DNA from: Allodiplogaster sudhausi
Taxonomy: Eukaryota; Nematoda; Chromadorea; Rhabditida; Diplogasteridae
Reading direction: 5' to 3'
Length of the DNA stretch: 64,000 bases
Assembly (NCBI GenBank): GCA_945643635.1
Contig: CALZFC010000035.1
Coordinates: 4,294,501 to 4,358,500, forward strand
Below, in pieces: positions 24,885 to 36,800 of the stretch. The notes under the pieces were generated by a model, which worked only from the letters and a program-made list of their open reading frames with translations, did no database searches and was not told the origin of the DNA. Both the position numbers and the translations under genes were made by a program. Position 1 is the stretch's first letter, and each line of letters opens with the position of its first letter.

Positions 24885-25060
24885 TCCAGACCGGGTAAGA
24901 GGAGAGGGTCGAGCCACCGCTACTTGCGAGCGAGGAGGAGCGGCGATAAATTAAGGCCGACCAGGAAACGGGAGAGGACGTGGAAGGAGAATCCTTCCCG
25001 TAAGAAGCTGGCTGTCACTGCCAGCTCGTTCGCGAGCCCCCTCGGTCCACCCTGCGGTTA
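24885..25060 (-). pseudogene. Proline/serine-rich linker reading frame broken by one TAA
   Basis: Upstream of the transposase ATG the same frame stays open for 22 codons (FIAAPPRSQVAVARPSPLTR and following), meets a single TAA at 24951-24953, then is open again for about 35 codons (ending LPRPLPFPGRP before the stop) back into the CT/AG microsatellite. The composition suits a flexible linker between the THAP finger and the catalytic part. A single C-to-T change (CAA to TAA) would explain the stop, but so would use of the downstream ATG or a spliced-out segment. I cannot place the upstream splice acceptor with certainty. Confidence 0.5.
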
Positions 25061-25064
25061 GGTA

Positions 25065-25224
<160 letters not shown>

Positions 25225-25283
25225 ATGTGGTTCTCTCCCGATTTCTATGTTTGTATGATATAAGGCATAAAATAAGTTCCAAC

Positions 25284-25571
25284 TTCAATCCTCGTGACAT
25301 CACATCGTCGTGGCAATGCAGAAGTAGACAGATGGACTCCGAGGTCGGGGAAACGTGACAAGTGGTAGTCGTTGGGGTCGAAGTGGGAACGACAGAGGAA
25401 GGGGTCGATGTAGAGGGAGATATTTCGGCGTAGAATAGACTCTTGTTCTGGGTTTCCTCCGGAGATAGCAGTGATCCAGGCCGTCCTCTTCCGTTGAACA
25501 CTCGTGAACGCGGACATTTCAGATGAGTAGGCCACATTAGCACATACAACACATGTCACCGTGCGAACCAT
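25284..25571 (-). CDS. THAP-type zinc-finger exon (DNA-binding part of transposase)
   Basis: The 96 codons begin at an ATG whose product carries C7-x2-C10, W32 and C60-x2-H63 (LCRSHFDPNDY). The C-x2-C-x49-C-x2-H spacing and the CxxHF ending are those of THAP domains, which bind DNA sequence-specifically and often form the N terminus of transposases. The ATG at 25569-25571 puts the first cysteine at residue 7, as usual for THAP proteins. A GT donor after codon 96 (GAA then GTTGGA) is followed by AT-rich sequence, and read-through would hit TAG at 25245-25247. The exon lies on the same strand as, and 5' of, the transposase, so it is probably its first coding exon, now cut off by the linker TAA; a separate small THAP protein is the alternative. 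Confidence 0.72.
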
Positions 25572-25707
25572 AGCGACTAGAAGAGTCGCCCTCGATGACT
25601 GACCCCATGTGCTTCTGGCCCCATTTATTGGCGCCAAACACCCTGACACCGTATTCATTTGCAGTTCTCACATTCACACGTACATACAACGTTTATCTCA
25701 GAAAAAT
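25572..25707. other. Intergenic stretch between P2X7-like and THAP genes
   Basis: A short 136-bp interval on the coding strand between the stop of the P2X7-like gene and the THAP start. It could hold the 3' end of one gene and the promoter of the next. No TATA box is convincing. Confidence 0.4.
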
Positions 25708-26005
25708 TCACAGCTCAGAGTCCACTTCGAAGAAACCGCGGTAGATTCCGTCCTGCTCAGGCCATTTCTCGCGGATGGCCATGATGAAGCAGGCGGGGAA
25801 CTCGATTCTGTTGCTTCGCCCTGCTCGACCCCATATTTCAGTTGCAAGGCAGCGGTAGATGGAATACCTCTTAGACCTGAAACGATTACTTTTACAAATT
25901 TCCACTGATATTTAGCTTCCTTTTTTATGTTTGTGCATTCTTCCTTTTCAGGAACACACTCTTCCTGTCGCTCTGTTGTCTCTCTCCATGTTCTCTTTCT
26001 GTTTC

Positions 26006-26051
<46 letters not shown>

Positions 26052-26483
26052 TCTCTCTCTCCTCTCTCTCTCTCTCTTACTTGTTGGAAGGAGTGCGTGG
26101 GATAGACGAACTGCCTTCGTAGAGATCATAGAGTCTCGATGCGAGGCGAGCCCCATTATCATCCAGGAACTGCCTCTGGAAGGCTTCGCTGTGCGTGACA
26201 CAGCGCACTTCCTCCTCACCGACGAGCTCACGCACGAAGTCGTGTATCTCTCTTCCACGGCGGAGCAACGACTCAGGCTGTCTCAGCACGGACTGGCAGC
26301 AGTAGCTCGTGCTGTACTCGCTGACCACGCCGCACCGATCGCATGAGCATCGGAGGGTATCGGGGGACGAGAAGTGAATATCTTCGACGTTCGCTGACTA
26401 TCGAGCAGACGGCGTCGCTGCACAGTTCTCTCTAGCTGTTCTTCAGTCGGATCAAAGGCAGAGGGATGGATTGTGTCATCCAT
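25708..26483 (-). CDS. P2X7 ballast-type zinc-domain protein, transposon passenger
   Basis: The 3' exon 25876-25708 (55 residues then TGA) encodes RYSIYRCLATEIWG, then FPACFIMAIREKWP and a YRGF ending. The exon 26081-26397 encodes RCSCDRCG, SYCC and VRCVTHSEAFQ. This order (Cys cluster, CC, CVTxHxxF, xYR-x-WG, PxCxxxxIRxxxP, YxGF) is that of the zinc-coordinating cytoplasmic domain of the P2X7 receptor, which also occurs alone in many invertebrate proteins. No transmembrane segment or P2X channel part is present. The intron 25877-26080 has a strong GTAAGA donor and a TTTCAG acceptor and contains an AG microsatellite. A 20-codon start (ATG at 26483, MDDTIHPSAF...) joins in frame if the 26 nt at 26398-26423 (GTGCAG...GATAG) are removed, giving 181 aa; so short an intron is unusual, so the 5' end could instead be broken. 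Its function is unknown. Confidence 0.7.
26008..26078. repeat. (CT)n microsatellite in an intron
   Basis: About 70 bp of CT with small interruptions, lying almost directly downstream (minus strand) of the GTAAGA splice donor of the P2X7-like gene. Confidence 0.92.
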
Positions 26484-26824
26484 TGGCTATCCTGTATATA
26501 GTTTTATTTTGAAAATGTTGCATTTCCAAATGTATGCAACAAGATCAATGAGAAACACTGCATACAACACTGGCAAGGAGTTATTATCACCAAAGAGACA
26601 ATCCATCACGTGCATATCATCCCATGCCCTTTTTCTCTGCCAGTCTAGGCGAGAGGGATGGCAGCCTTGACCTTCAGCACAAAGAACGATCGCGGGCGGA
26701 AAATGCACCGTAATCCCGCACGAAAACTGCTTATATTTAACAAACTAGACATTTCTGTGACACGGGACCACTTCCACACTTGACCGAACTTTATCATACA
26801 AAAACATAAAACGACAAGTTGTAT
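26484..26824. other. 5' arm of the transposon, probable promoter region
   Basis: About 340 bp between the right terminus and the first predicted start codon. A 73-codon minus-strand frame at 26487-26708 is open but ends just before that start without a recognisable motif, and an in-frame TAG just upstream of the ATG separates the two. An acceptor-like ATATACAG lies 9 nt upstream of the ATG, so a 5'-UTR intron is possible. Confidence 0.4.
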
Positions 26825-26842
26825 ATTCGCCGGAGAGGTCCT
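26825..26842. repeat. Right terminal inverted repeat
   Basis: On the minus strand it reads AGGACCTCTCCGGCGAAT, matching the left terminus at 15 of 18 positions. Confidence 0.9.
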
Positions 26843-26846
26843 TTAA
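26843..26846. other. Target-site duplication TTAA (right)
   Basis: It matches the TTAA at 21969-21972 and continues directly into CCACTCGG of the interrupted tRNA. Confidence 0.9.
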
Positions 26847-27825
26847 CCACTCGGCAACCTGATCAGACAATTTCCAACAAAGACAAAAAGAGTTTGTCTT
26901 TTGCCTGCTGTGCTCCATATTTATGAAACACTGCAAACAATGTGGTCTCAACTCCGTATTCACTGTCGATTAAGGGGGTATGAATTTTCAAATAGATGTG
27001 CAGCGATTTCCGAGTGGTTAAGGAGTTGGACTTGAAATCCAATGGGCATTGCCCGCATATGTTCGAACCCTGCTCGCTGCGGATCTTTTTGAAAATTATG
27101 TAAAAAAAATTAGATAAAAATAATCATGCGTAATAAAACTTCGATCAGGATGAGATTCGAACTCACGCGGGAAATTCCCATTGGATTAGCAGTCCAACGC
27201 CTTAACCACTCGGCCACCTGATCAGACATTTTCCAACAAAGACAAAAAGAGTTTGTCTTTTGCCTGCTGTGCTCCATATTTATGAAACACTGCAAACAAT
27301 GCGGTCTCAACTCCGTATTCGCTGTCGATTAAGGGGGTTTGAATTTTCGTATAGATGTGCAGCGAGGTCGGAGTGGTTAAGGAGTTGGACTTGAAATCCA
27401 ATGGGCATTGCTCGCGTAGGTTCGAACCCTGCTCGCTGCGGATCTTTTTGAAAATTATATAAATAAATTAGATAAAAATAATCATGCGTAACAAAACTTC
27501 GATCAGGATGAGATTCGAACTCACGCGGGAAATTCCCATTGGATTAGCAGTCCAACGCCTTAACCACTCGGCCACCTGATCAGACATTTTCCAACAAAGA
27601 CAAAAAGAGTTTGTCTTTTGCCTGCTGTGCTCCATATTTATGAAACACTGCAAACAATGCGGTCTCAACTCCGTATTCACTGTCGATTAAGGGGGTATGA
27701 ATTTTCAAATAGATGTGCAGCGATTTCCGAGTGGTTAAGGAGTTGGACTTGAAATCCAATGGGCATTGCTCGCGTAGGTTCGAACCCTGCTCGCTGCGGA
27801 TCTTTTTGAAAATTATATAAATAAA

Positions 27826-30800
27826 TTAGATAAAAATAATCATGCGTAACAAAACTTCGATCAGGATGAGATTCGAACTCACGCGGGAAATTCCCATTGG
27901 ATTAGCAGTCCAACGCCTTAACCACTCGGCCACCTGATCAGACATTTTCCAACAAAGACAAAAAGAGTTTGTCTTTTGCCTGCTGTGCTCCATATTTATG
28001 AAACACTGCAAACAATGCGGTCTCAACTCCGTATTCACTGTCGATTAAGGGGGTATGAATTTTCAAATAGATGTGCAGCGATTTCCGAGTGGTTAAGGAG
28101 TTGGACTTGAAATCCAGCCCGCGTAGACTGGAACCCTGCTCGCTGCGGATCTTTTTAAAAATTATGTAAATAAATTACATGAAAATAATCATGCGTAACA
28201 AAACTTCGATCAGGATGAGATTCGAACTCACGCGGGAAATTCCCATTGGATTAGCAGTCCAACGCCTTAACCACTCGGCCACCTGATCAGACATTTTCCA
28301 ACAAAGACAAAAAGAGTTTGTCTTTTGCCTGCTGTGCTCCATATTTATGAAACACTGCAAACAATGCGGTCTCAACTCCGTATTCGCTGTCGATTAAGGG
28401 GGTTTGAATTTTCGTATAGATGTGCAGCGAGGTCGGAGTGGTTAAGGAGTTGGACTGGAAATCCAATGGGCATTGCTCGCGTAGGTTCGAACCCTGCTCG
28501 CTGCGGATCTTTTGAAAATTATATAAATAAATTAGATAAAAATAATCATGCGTAACAAAACTTCGATCAGGATGAGATTCGAACTCACGCGGGAAATTCC
28601 CATTGGATTAGCAGTCCAACGCCTTAACCACTCGGCCACCTGATCAGACATTTTCCAACAAAGACAAAAAGAGTTTGTCTTTTGCCTGCTGTGCTCCATA
28701 TTTATGAAACACTGCAAACAATGTGGTCTCAACTCCGTATTCACTGTCGATTAAGGGGGTATGAATTTTCAAATAGATGTGCAGCGATTTCCGAGTGGTT
28801 AAGGAGTTGGACTTGAAATCCAATGGGCATTGCTCGCGTAGGTTCGAACCCTGCTCGCTGCGGATCTTTTTGAAAATTATATAAATAAATTAGATAAAAA
28901 TAATCATGCGTAACAAAACTTCGATCAGGATGAGATTCGAACTCACGCGGGAAATTCCCATTGGATTAGCAGTCCAACGCCTTAACCACTCGGCCACCTG
29001 ATCAGACATTTTCCAACAAAGACAAAAAGAGTTTGTCTTTTGCCTGCTGTGCTCCATATTTATGAAACACTGCAAACAATGCGGTCTCAACTCCGTATTC
29101 ACTGTCGATTAAGGGGGTATGAATTTTCAAATAGATGTGCAGCGATTTCCGAGTGGTTAAGGAGTTGGACTTGAAATCCAATGGGCATTGCTCGCGTAGG
29201 TTCGAACCCTGCTCGCTGCGGATCTTTTTGAAAATTATATAAATAAATTAGATAAAAATAATCATGCGTAACAAAACTTCGATCAGGATGAGATTCGAAC
29301 TCACGCGGGAAATTCCCATTGGATTAGCAGTCCAACGCCTTAACCACTCGGCCACCTGATCAGACATTTTCCAACAAAGACAAAAAGAGTTTGTCTTTTG
29401 CCTGCTGTGCTCCATATTTATGAAACACTGCAAACAATGCGGTCTCAACTCCGTATTCGCTGTCGATTAAGGGGGTTTGAATTTTCGTATAGATGTGCAG
29501 CGAGGTCGGAGTGGTTAAGGAGTTGGACTGGAAATCCAATGGGCATTGCTCGCGTAGGTTCGAACCCTGCTCGCTGCGGATCTTTTTGAAAATTATATAA
29601 ATAAATTAGATAAAAATAATCATGCGTAACAAAACTTCGATCAGGATGAGATTCGAACTCACGCGGGAAATTCCCATTGGATTAGCAGTCCAACGCCTTA
29701 ACCACTCGGCCACCTGATCAGACATTTTCCAACAAAGACAAAAAGAGTTTGTCTTTTGCCTGCTGTGCTCCATATTTATGAAACACTGCAAACAATGTGG
29801 TCTCAACTCCGTATTCACTGTCGATTAAGGGGGTATGAATTTTCAAATAGATGTGCAGCGATTTCCGAGTGGTTAAGGAGTTGGACTTGAAATCCAATGG
29901 GCATTGCTCGCGTAGGTTCGAACCCTGCTCGCTGCGGATCTTTTTGAAAATTATATAAATAAATTAGATAAAAATAATCATGCGTAACAAAACTTCGATC
30001 AGGATGAGATTCGAACTCACGCGGGAAATTCCCATTGGATTAGCAGTCCAACGCCTTAACCACTCGGCCACCTGATCAGACATTTTCCAACAAAGACAAA
30101 AAGAGTTTGTCTTTTGCCTGCTGTGCTCCATATTTATGAAACACTGCAAACAATGCGGTCTCAACTCCGTATTCACTGTCGATTAAGGGGGTATGAATTT
30201 TCAAATAGATGTGCAGCGATTTCCGAGTGGTTAAGGAGTTGGACTTGAAATCCAGCCCGCGTAGACTGGAACCCTGCTCGCTGCGGATCTTTTTAAAAAT
30301 TATGTAAATAAATTACATGAAAATAATCATGCGTAACAAAACTTCGATCAGGATGAGATTCGAACTCACGCGGGAAATTCCCATTGGATTAGCAGTCCAA
30401 CGCCTTAACCACTCGGCCACCTGATCAGACATTTTCCAACAAAGACAAAAAGAGTTTGTCTTTTGCCTGCTGTGCTCCATATTTATGAAACACTGCAAAC
30501 AATGCGGTCTCAACTCCGTATTCGCTGTCGATTAAGGGGGTTTGAATTTTCGTATAGATGTGCAGCGAGGTCGGAGTGGTTAAGGAGTTGGACTGGAAAT
30601 CCAATGGGCATTGCTCGCGTAGGTTCGAACCCTGCTCGCTGCGGATCTTTTTGAAAATTATATAAATAAATTAGATAAAAATAATCATGCGTAACAAAAC
30701 TTCGATCAGGATGAGATTCGAACTCACGCGGGAAATTCCCATTGGATTAGCAGTCCAACGCCTTAACCACTCGGCCACCTGATCAGACATTTTCCAACAA

Positions 30801-33440
30801 AGACAAAAAGAGTTTGTCTTTTGCCTGCTGTGCTCCATATTTATGAAACACTGCAAACAATGTGGTCTCAACTCCGTATTCACTGTCGATTAAGGGGGTA
30901 TGAATTTTCAAATAGATGTGCAGCGATTTCCGAGTGGTTAAGGAGTTGGACTTGAAATCCAATGGGCATTGCTCGCGTAGGTTCGAACCCTGCTCGCTGC
31001 GGATCTTTTTGAAAATTATATAAATAAATTAGATAAAAATAATCATGCGTAACAAAACTTCGATCAGGATGAGATTCGAACTCACGCGGGAAATTCCCAT
31101 TGGATTAGCAGTCCAACGCCTTAACCACTCGGCCACCTGATCAGACATTTTCCAACAAAGACAAAAAGAGTTTGTCTTTTGCCTGCTGTGCTCCATATTT
31201 ATGAAACACTGCAAACAATGCGGTCTCAACTCCGTATTCACTGTCGATTAAGGGGGTATGAATTTTCAAATAGATATGAATTTTCAAATAGATGTGCAGC
31301 GATTTCCGAGTGGTTAAGGAGTTGGACTTGAAATCCAGCCCGCGTAGACTGGAACCCTGCTCGCTGCGGATCTTTTTAAAAATTATGTAAATAAATTACA
31401 TGAAAATAATCATGCGTAACAAAACTTCGATCAGGATGAGATTCGAACTCACGCGGGAAATTCCCATTGGATTAGCAGTCCAACGCCTTAACCACTCGGC
31501 CACCTGATCAGACATTTTCCAACAAAGACAAAAAGAGTTTGTCTTTTGCCTGCTGTGCTCCATATTTATGAAACACTGCAAACAATGCGGTCTCAACTCC
31601 GTATTCGCTGTCGATTAAGGGGGTTTGAATTTTCGTATAGATGTGCAGCGAGGTCGGAGTGGTTAAGGAGTTGGACTGGAAATCCAATGGGCATTGCTCG
31701 CGTAGGTTCGAACCCTGCTCGCTGCGGATCTTTTTGAAAATTATATAAATAAATTAGATAAAAATAATCATGCGTAACAAAACTTCGATCAGGATGAGAT
31801 TCGAACTCACGCGGGAAATTCCCATTGGATTAGCAGTCCAACGCCTTAACCACTCGGCCACCTGATCAGACATTTTCCAACAAAGACAAAAAGAGTTTGT
31901 CTTTTGCCTGCTGTGCTCCATATTTATGAAACACTGCAAACAATGCGGTCTCAACTCCGTACTCACTGTCGATTAAGGGGGTATGAATTTTCAAATAGAT
32001 GTGCAGCGATTTCCGAGTGGTTAAGGAGTTGGACTTGAAATCTAGCCCGCGTAGACTGGAACCCTGCTCGCTGCGGATCTTTTTAAAAATTATGTAAATA
32101 AATTACATGAAAATAATCATGCGTAACAAAACTTCGATCACGATGAGATTCGAACTCACGCGGGAAATTCCCATTGGATTAGCAGTCCAACGCCTTAACC
32201 ACTCGGCCACCTGATCAGACATTTTCCAACAAAGACAAAAAGAGTTTGTCTTTTGCCTGCTGTGCTCCATATTTATGAAACACTGCAAACAATGCGGTCT
32301 CAACTCCGTACTCACTGTCGATTAAGGGGGTATGAATTTTCAAATAGATGTGCAGCGATTTCCGAGTGGTTAAGGAGTTGGACTTGAAATCTAGCCCGCG
32401 TAGACTGGAACCCTGCTCGCTGCGGATCTTTTTAAAAATGATGTAAATAAATTACATGAAAATAATCATGCGTAACAAAACTTCGATCAGGATGAGATTC
32501 GAACTCACGCGGGAAATTCCCATTGGATTAGCAGTCCAACGCCTTAACCACTCGGCCACCTGATCAGACATTTTAAAACAAAGACAAAAAGAGTTTGTCT
32601 TTTGCCTGCTGTGCTCCATATTTATGAAACACTGCAAACAATGCGGTCTCAACTCCGTATTCGCTGTCGATTAAGGGGGTTTGAATTTTCGTATAGATGT
32701 GCAGCGAGGTCGGATTGGTTAAGGAGTTGGACTTGAAATCCAATGGGCATTGCTCGCGTAGGTTCGAACCCTGCTCGCTGCGGATCTTTTTGAAAATTAT
32801 ATAAATAAATTAGATAAAAATAATCATGTGTAACAAAACTTCGATCAGGATGAGATTCGAACTCACGCGGGAAATTCCCATTGGATTAGCAGTCCAACGC
32901 CTTAACCACTCGGCCACCTGATCAGACATTTTCCAACAAAGACAAAAAGAGTTTGTCTTTTGCCTGCTGTGCTCCATATTTATGAAACACTGCAAACGAT
33001 GCGGTCTAAACTACGTATTCGCTGTCGATTAAGGGGGTTTGAATTTTCGTATAGATGTGCAGCGAGGTCCGAGTGGTTAAGGAGTTGGACTTGAAATCCA
33101 ATGGGCATTGCCCGCGTAGGTTCGAACCCTGCTCGCTGCGGATCTTTTTGAAAATTATGTAAATAAATTAGATAAACATAATCATGCGTAACAAAACTTC
33201 GATCAGGATGAGATTCGAACTCACGCGGGAAATTCCCATTTTATTAGCAGTCCAACGCCTTAACCACTGGGCCACCTGATCAGACAATTTCCAACAAAGA
33301 CAAAAAGAGTTTGTCTTTTGCCTGCTGTGCTCCATATTTATGAAACACTGCAAACAATGTGGTCTCAACTCCGTATTCACTGTCGATTAAGGGGGTATGA
33401 ATTTTCAAATAGATGTGCAGCGATTTCCGAGTGGTTAAGG
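27826..33440. repeat. Higher-order repeat, about 6.06 kb offset, copy 1
   Basis: The succession of unit types (TGA, GGA, no-variable-arm) here recurs 6,055-6,058 bp to the right, including an 18-bp duplication in the leader before 31296 that is repeated before 37352, and the TTTTAAAACAAAG spacer variant at about 32572 and 38628. Within each copy a three-unit pattern of about 1.07 kb is itself repeated. Confidence 0.85.
28424..28505 (+). tRNA. tRNA-Ser with GGA anticodon
   Basis: The anticodon loop is CTGGAAA, so T34 of the TGA form is G and the anticodon is GGA, which would read UCC and UCU. The acceptor stem, anticodon stem and T-arm are intact. The D-stem is weakened (GGTCGGAG for TGTCCGAG), and the variable arm reads GGGCATTGCTC with one weaker pair. 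Identical copies start at 29497, 30562, 31645, 34481, 35554, 36618 and 37700. Eukaryotes normally read these codons with an A34/I34 (AGA) tRNA, so GGA is unexpected; the D-stem mismatch suggests reduced function. Confidence 0.7.
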
Positions 33441-33883
33441 AGTTGGACTTGAAATCCAATGGGCATTGCCCGCATATGTTCGAACCCTGCTCGCTGCGGA
33501 TCTTTTTGAAAATTATGTAAATAAATTAGATAAAAATAATCATGCGTAATAAAACTTCGATCAGGATGAGATTCGAACACACGCGGGAAATTCCCATTGG
33601 ATTAGCAGTCCAACGCCTTAACCACTCGGCCACCTGATCAGACAATTTCCATCAAAGACAAAAAGAATTTGTCTTTTGCCTGCTGTGCTCCATATTTATG
33701 AAACACTGCAAACAATGCGGTCTCAACTCCGTATTCACTGTCGATTAAGGGGGTATGAATTTTCAAATAGATGTGCAGCGATTTCCGAGTGGTTAAGGAG
33801 TTGGACTTGAAATCCAATGGGCATTGCTCGCGTAGGTTCGAACCCTGCTCGCTGCGGATCTTTTTGAAAATTATATAAATAAA

Positions 33884-36800
33884 TTAGATAAAAATAATCA
33901 TGCGTAACAAAACTTCGATCAGGATGAGATTCGAACTCACGCGGGAAATTCCCATTGGATTAGCAGTCCAACGCCTTAACCACTCGGCCACCTGATCAGA
34001 CATTTTCCAACAAAGACAAAAAGAGTTTGTCTTTTGCCTGCTGTGCTCCATATTTATGAAACACTGCAAACAATGCGGTCTCAACTCCGTATTCACTGTC
34101 GATTAAGGGGGTATGAATTTTCAAATAGATGTGCAGCGATTTCCGAGTGGTTAAGGAGTTGGACTTGAAATCCAGCCCGCGTAGACTGGAACCCTGCTCG
34201 CTGCGGATCTTTTTAAAATTATGTAAATAAATTACATGAAAATAATCATGCGTAACAAAACTTCGATCAGGATGAGATTCGAACTCACGCGGGAAATTCC
34301 CATTGGATTAGCAGTCCAACGCCTTAACCACTCGGCCACCTGATCAGACATTTTCCAACAAAGACAAAAAGAGTTTGTCTTTTGCCTGCTGTGCTCCATA
34401 TTTATGAAACACTGCAAACAATGCGGTCTCAACTCCGTATTCGCTGTCGATTAAGGGGGTTTGAATTTTCGTATAGATGTGCAGCGAGGTCGGAGTGGTT
34501 AAGGAGTTGGACTGGAAATCCAATGGGCATTGCTCGCGTAGGTTCGAACCCTGCTCGCTGCGGATCTTTTGAAAATTATATAAATAAATTAGATAAAAAT
34601 AATCATGCGTAACAAAACTTCGATCAGGATGAGATTCGAACTCACGCGGGAAATTCCCATTGGATTAGCAGTCCAACGCCTTAACCACTCGGCCACCTGA
34701 TCAGACATTTTCCAACAAAGACAAAAAGAGTTTGTCTTTTGCCTGCTGTGCTCCATATTTATGAAACACTGCAAACAATGTGGTCTCAACTCCGTATTCA
34801 CTGTCGATTAAGGGGGTATGAATTTTCAAATAGATGTGCAGCGATTTCCGAGTGGTTAAGGAGTTGGACTTGAAATCCAATGGGCATTGCTCGCGTAGGT
34901 TCGAACCCTGCTCGCTGCGGATCTTTTTGAAAATTATATAAATAAATTAGATAAAAATAATCATGCGTAACAAAACTTCGATCAGGATGAGATTCGAACT
35001 CACGCGGGAAATTCCCATTGGATTAGCAGTCCAACGCCTTAACCACTCGGCCACCTGATCAGACATTTTCCAACAAAGACAAAAAGAGTTTGTCTTTTGC
35101 CTGCTGTGCTCCATATTTATGAAACACTGCAAACAATGCGGTCTCAACTCCGTATTCACTGTCGATTAAGGGGGTATGAATTTTCAAATAGATGTGCAGC
35201 GATTTCCGAGTGGTTAAGGAGTTGGACTTGAAATCCAATGGGCATTGCTCGCGTAGGTTCGAACCCTGCTCGCTGCGGATCTTTTTGAAAATTATATAAA
35301 TAAATTAGATAAAAATAATCATGCGTAACAAAACTTCGATCAGGATGAGATTCGAACTCACGCGGGAAATTCCCATTGGATTAGCAGTCCAACGCCTTAA
35401 CCACTCGGCCACCTGATCAGACATTTTCCAACAAAGACAAAAAGAGTTTGTCTTTTGCCTGCTGTGCTCCATATTTATGAAACACTGCAAACAATGCGGT
35501 CTCAACTCCGTATTCGCTGTCGATTAAGGGGGTTTGAATTTTCGTATAGATGTGCAGCGAGGTCGGAGTGGTTAAGGAGTTGGACTGGAAATCCAATGGG
35601 CATTGCTCGCGTAGGTTCGAACCCTGCTCGCTGCGGATCTTTTTGAAAATTATATAAATAAATTAGATAAAAATAATCATGCGTAACAAAACTTCGATCA
35701 GGATGAGATTCGAACTCACGCGGGAAATTCCCATTGGATTAGCAGTCCAACGCCTTAACCACTCGGCCACCTGATCAGACATTTTCCAACAAAGACAAAA
35801 AGAGTTTGTCTTTTGCCTGCTGTGCTCCATATTTATGAAACACTGCAAACAATGTGGTCTCAACTCCGTATTCACTGTCGATTAAGGGGGTATGAATTTT
35901 CAAATAGATGTGCAGCGATTTCCGAGTGGTTAAGGAGTTGGACTTGAAATCCAATGGGCATTGCTCGCGTAGGTTCGAACCCTGCTCGCTGCGGATCTTT
36001 TTGAAAATTATATAAATAAATTAGATAAAAATAATCATGCGTAACAAAACTTCGATCAGGATGAGATTCGAACTCACGCGGGAAATTCCCATTGGATTAG
36101 CAGTCCAACGCCTTAACCACTCGGCCACCTGATCAGACATTTTCCAACAAAGACAAAAAGAGTTTGTCTTTTGCCTGCTGTGCTCCATATTTATGAAACA
36201 CTGCAAACAATGCGGTCTCAACTCCGTATTCACTGTCGATTAAGGGGGTATGAATTTTCAAATAGATGTGCAGCGATTTCCGAGTGGTTAAGGAGTTGGA
36301 CTTGAAATCCAGCCCGCGTAGACTGAACCCTGCTCGCTGCGGATCTTTTTAAAAATTATGTAAATAAATTACATGAAAATAATCATGCGTAACAAAACTT
36401 CGATCAGGATGAGATTCGAACTCACGCGGGAAATTCCCATTGGATTAGCAGTCCAACGCCTTAACCACTCGGCCACCTGATCAGACATTTTCCAACAAAG
36501 ACAAAAAGAGTTTGTCTTTTGCCTGCTGTGCTCCATATTTATGAAACACTGCAAACAATGCGGTCTCAACTCCGTATTCGCTGTCGATTAAGGGGGTTTG
36601 AATTTTCGTATAGATGTGCAGCGAGGTCGGAGTGGTTAAGGAGTTGGACTGGAAATCCAATGGGCATTGCTCGCGTAGGTTCGAACCCTGCTCGCTGCGG
36701 ATCTTTTTGAAAATTATATAAATAAATTAGATAAAAATAATCATGCGTAACAAAACTTCGATCAGGATGAGATTCGAACTCACGCGGGAAATTCCCATTG

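Noticed and set aside
25927..26346. 139-codon plus-strand frame opposite the P2X7-like gene
   Set aside because: It reads through the CT microsatellite as a Leu/Ser run and is antisense to an exon with recognisable Cys motifs.
25708..26483. A full P2X receptor gene
   Set aside because: Only the cytoplasmic zinc-domain type sequence is present. No channel ectodomain or transmembrane segments occur in the flanking frames.
29398..29589. 63- to 76-codon plus-strand frames recurring in the 28-38 kb region
   Set aside because: They run through the spacer and the plus-strand tRNA with GGA anticodon. They are open by chance and exist only in units with that tRNA variant.
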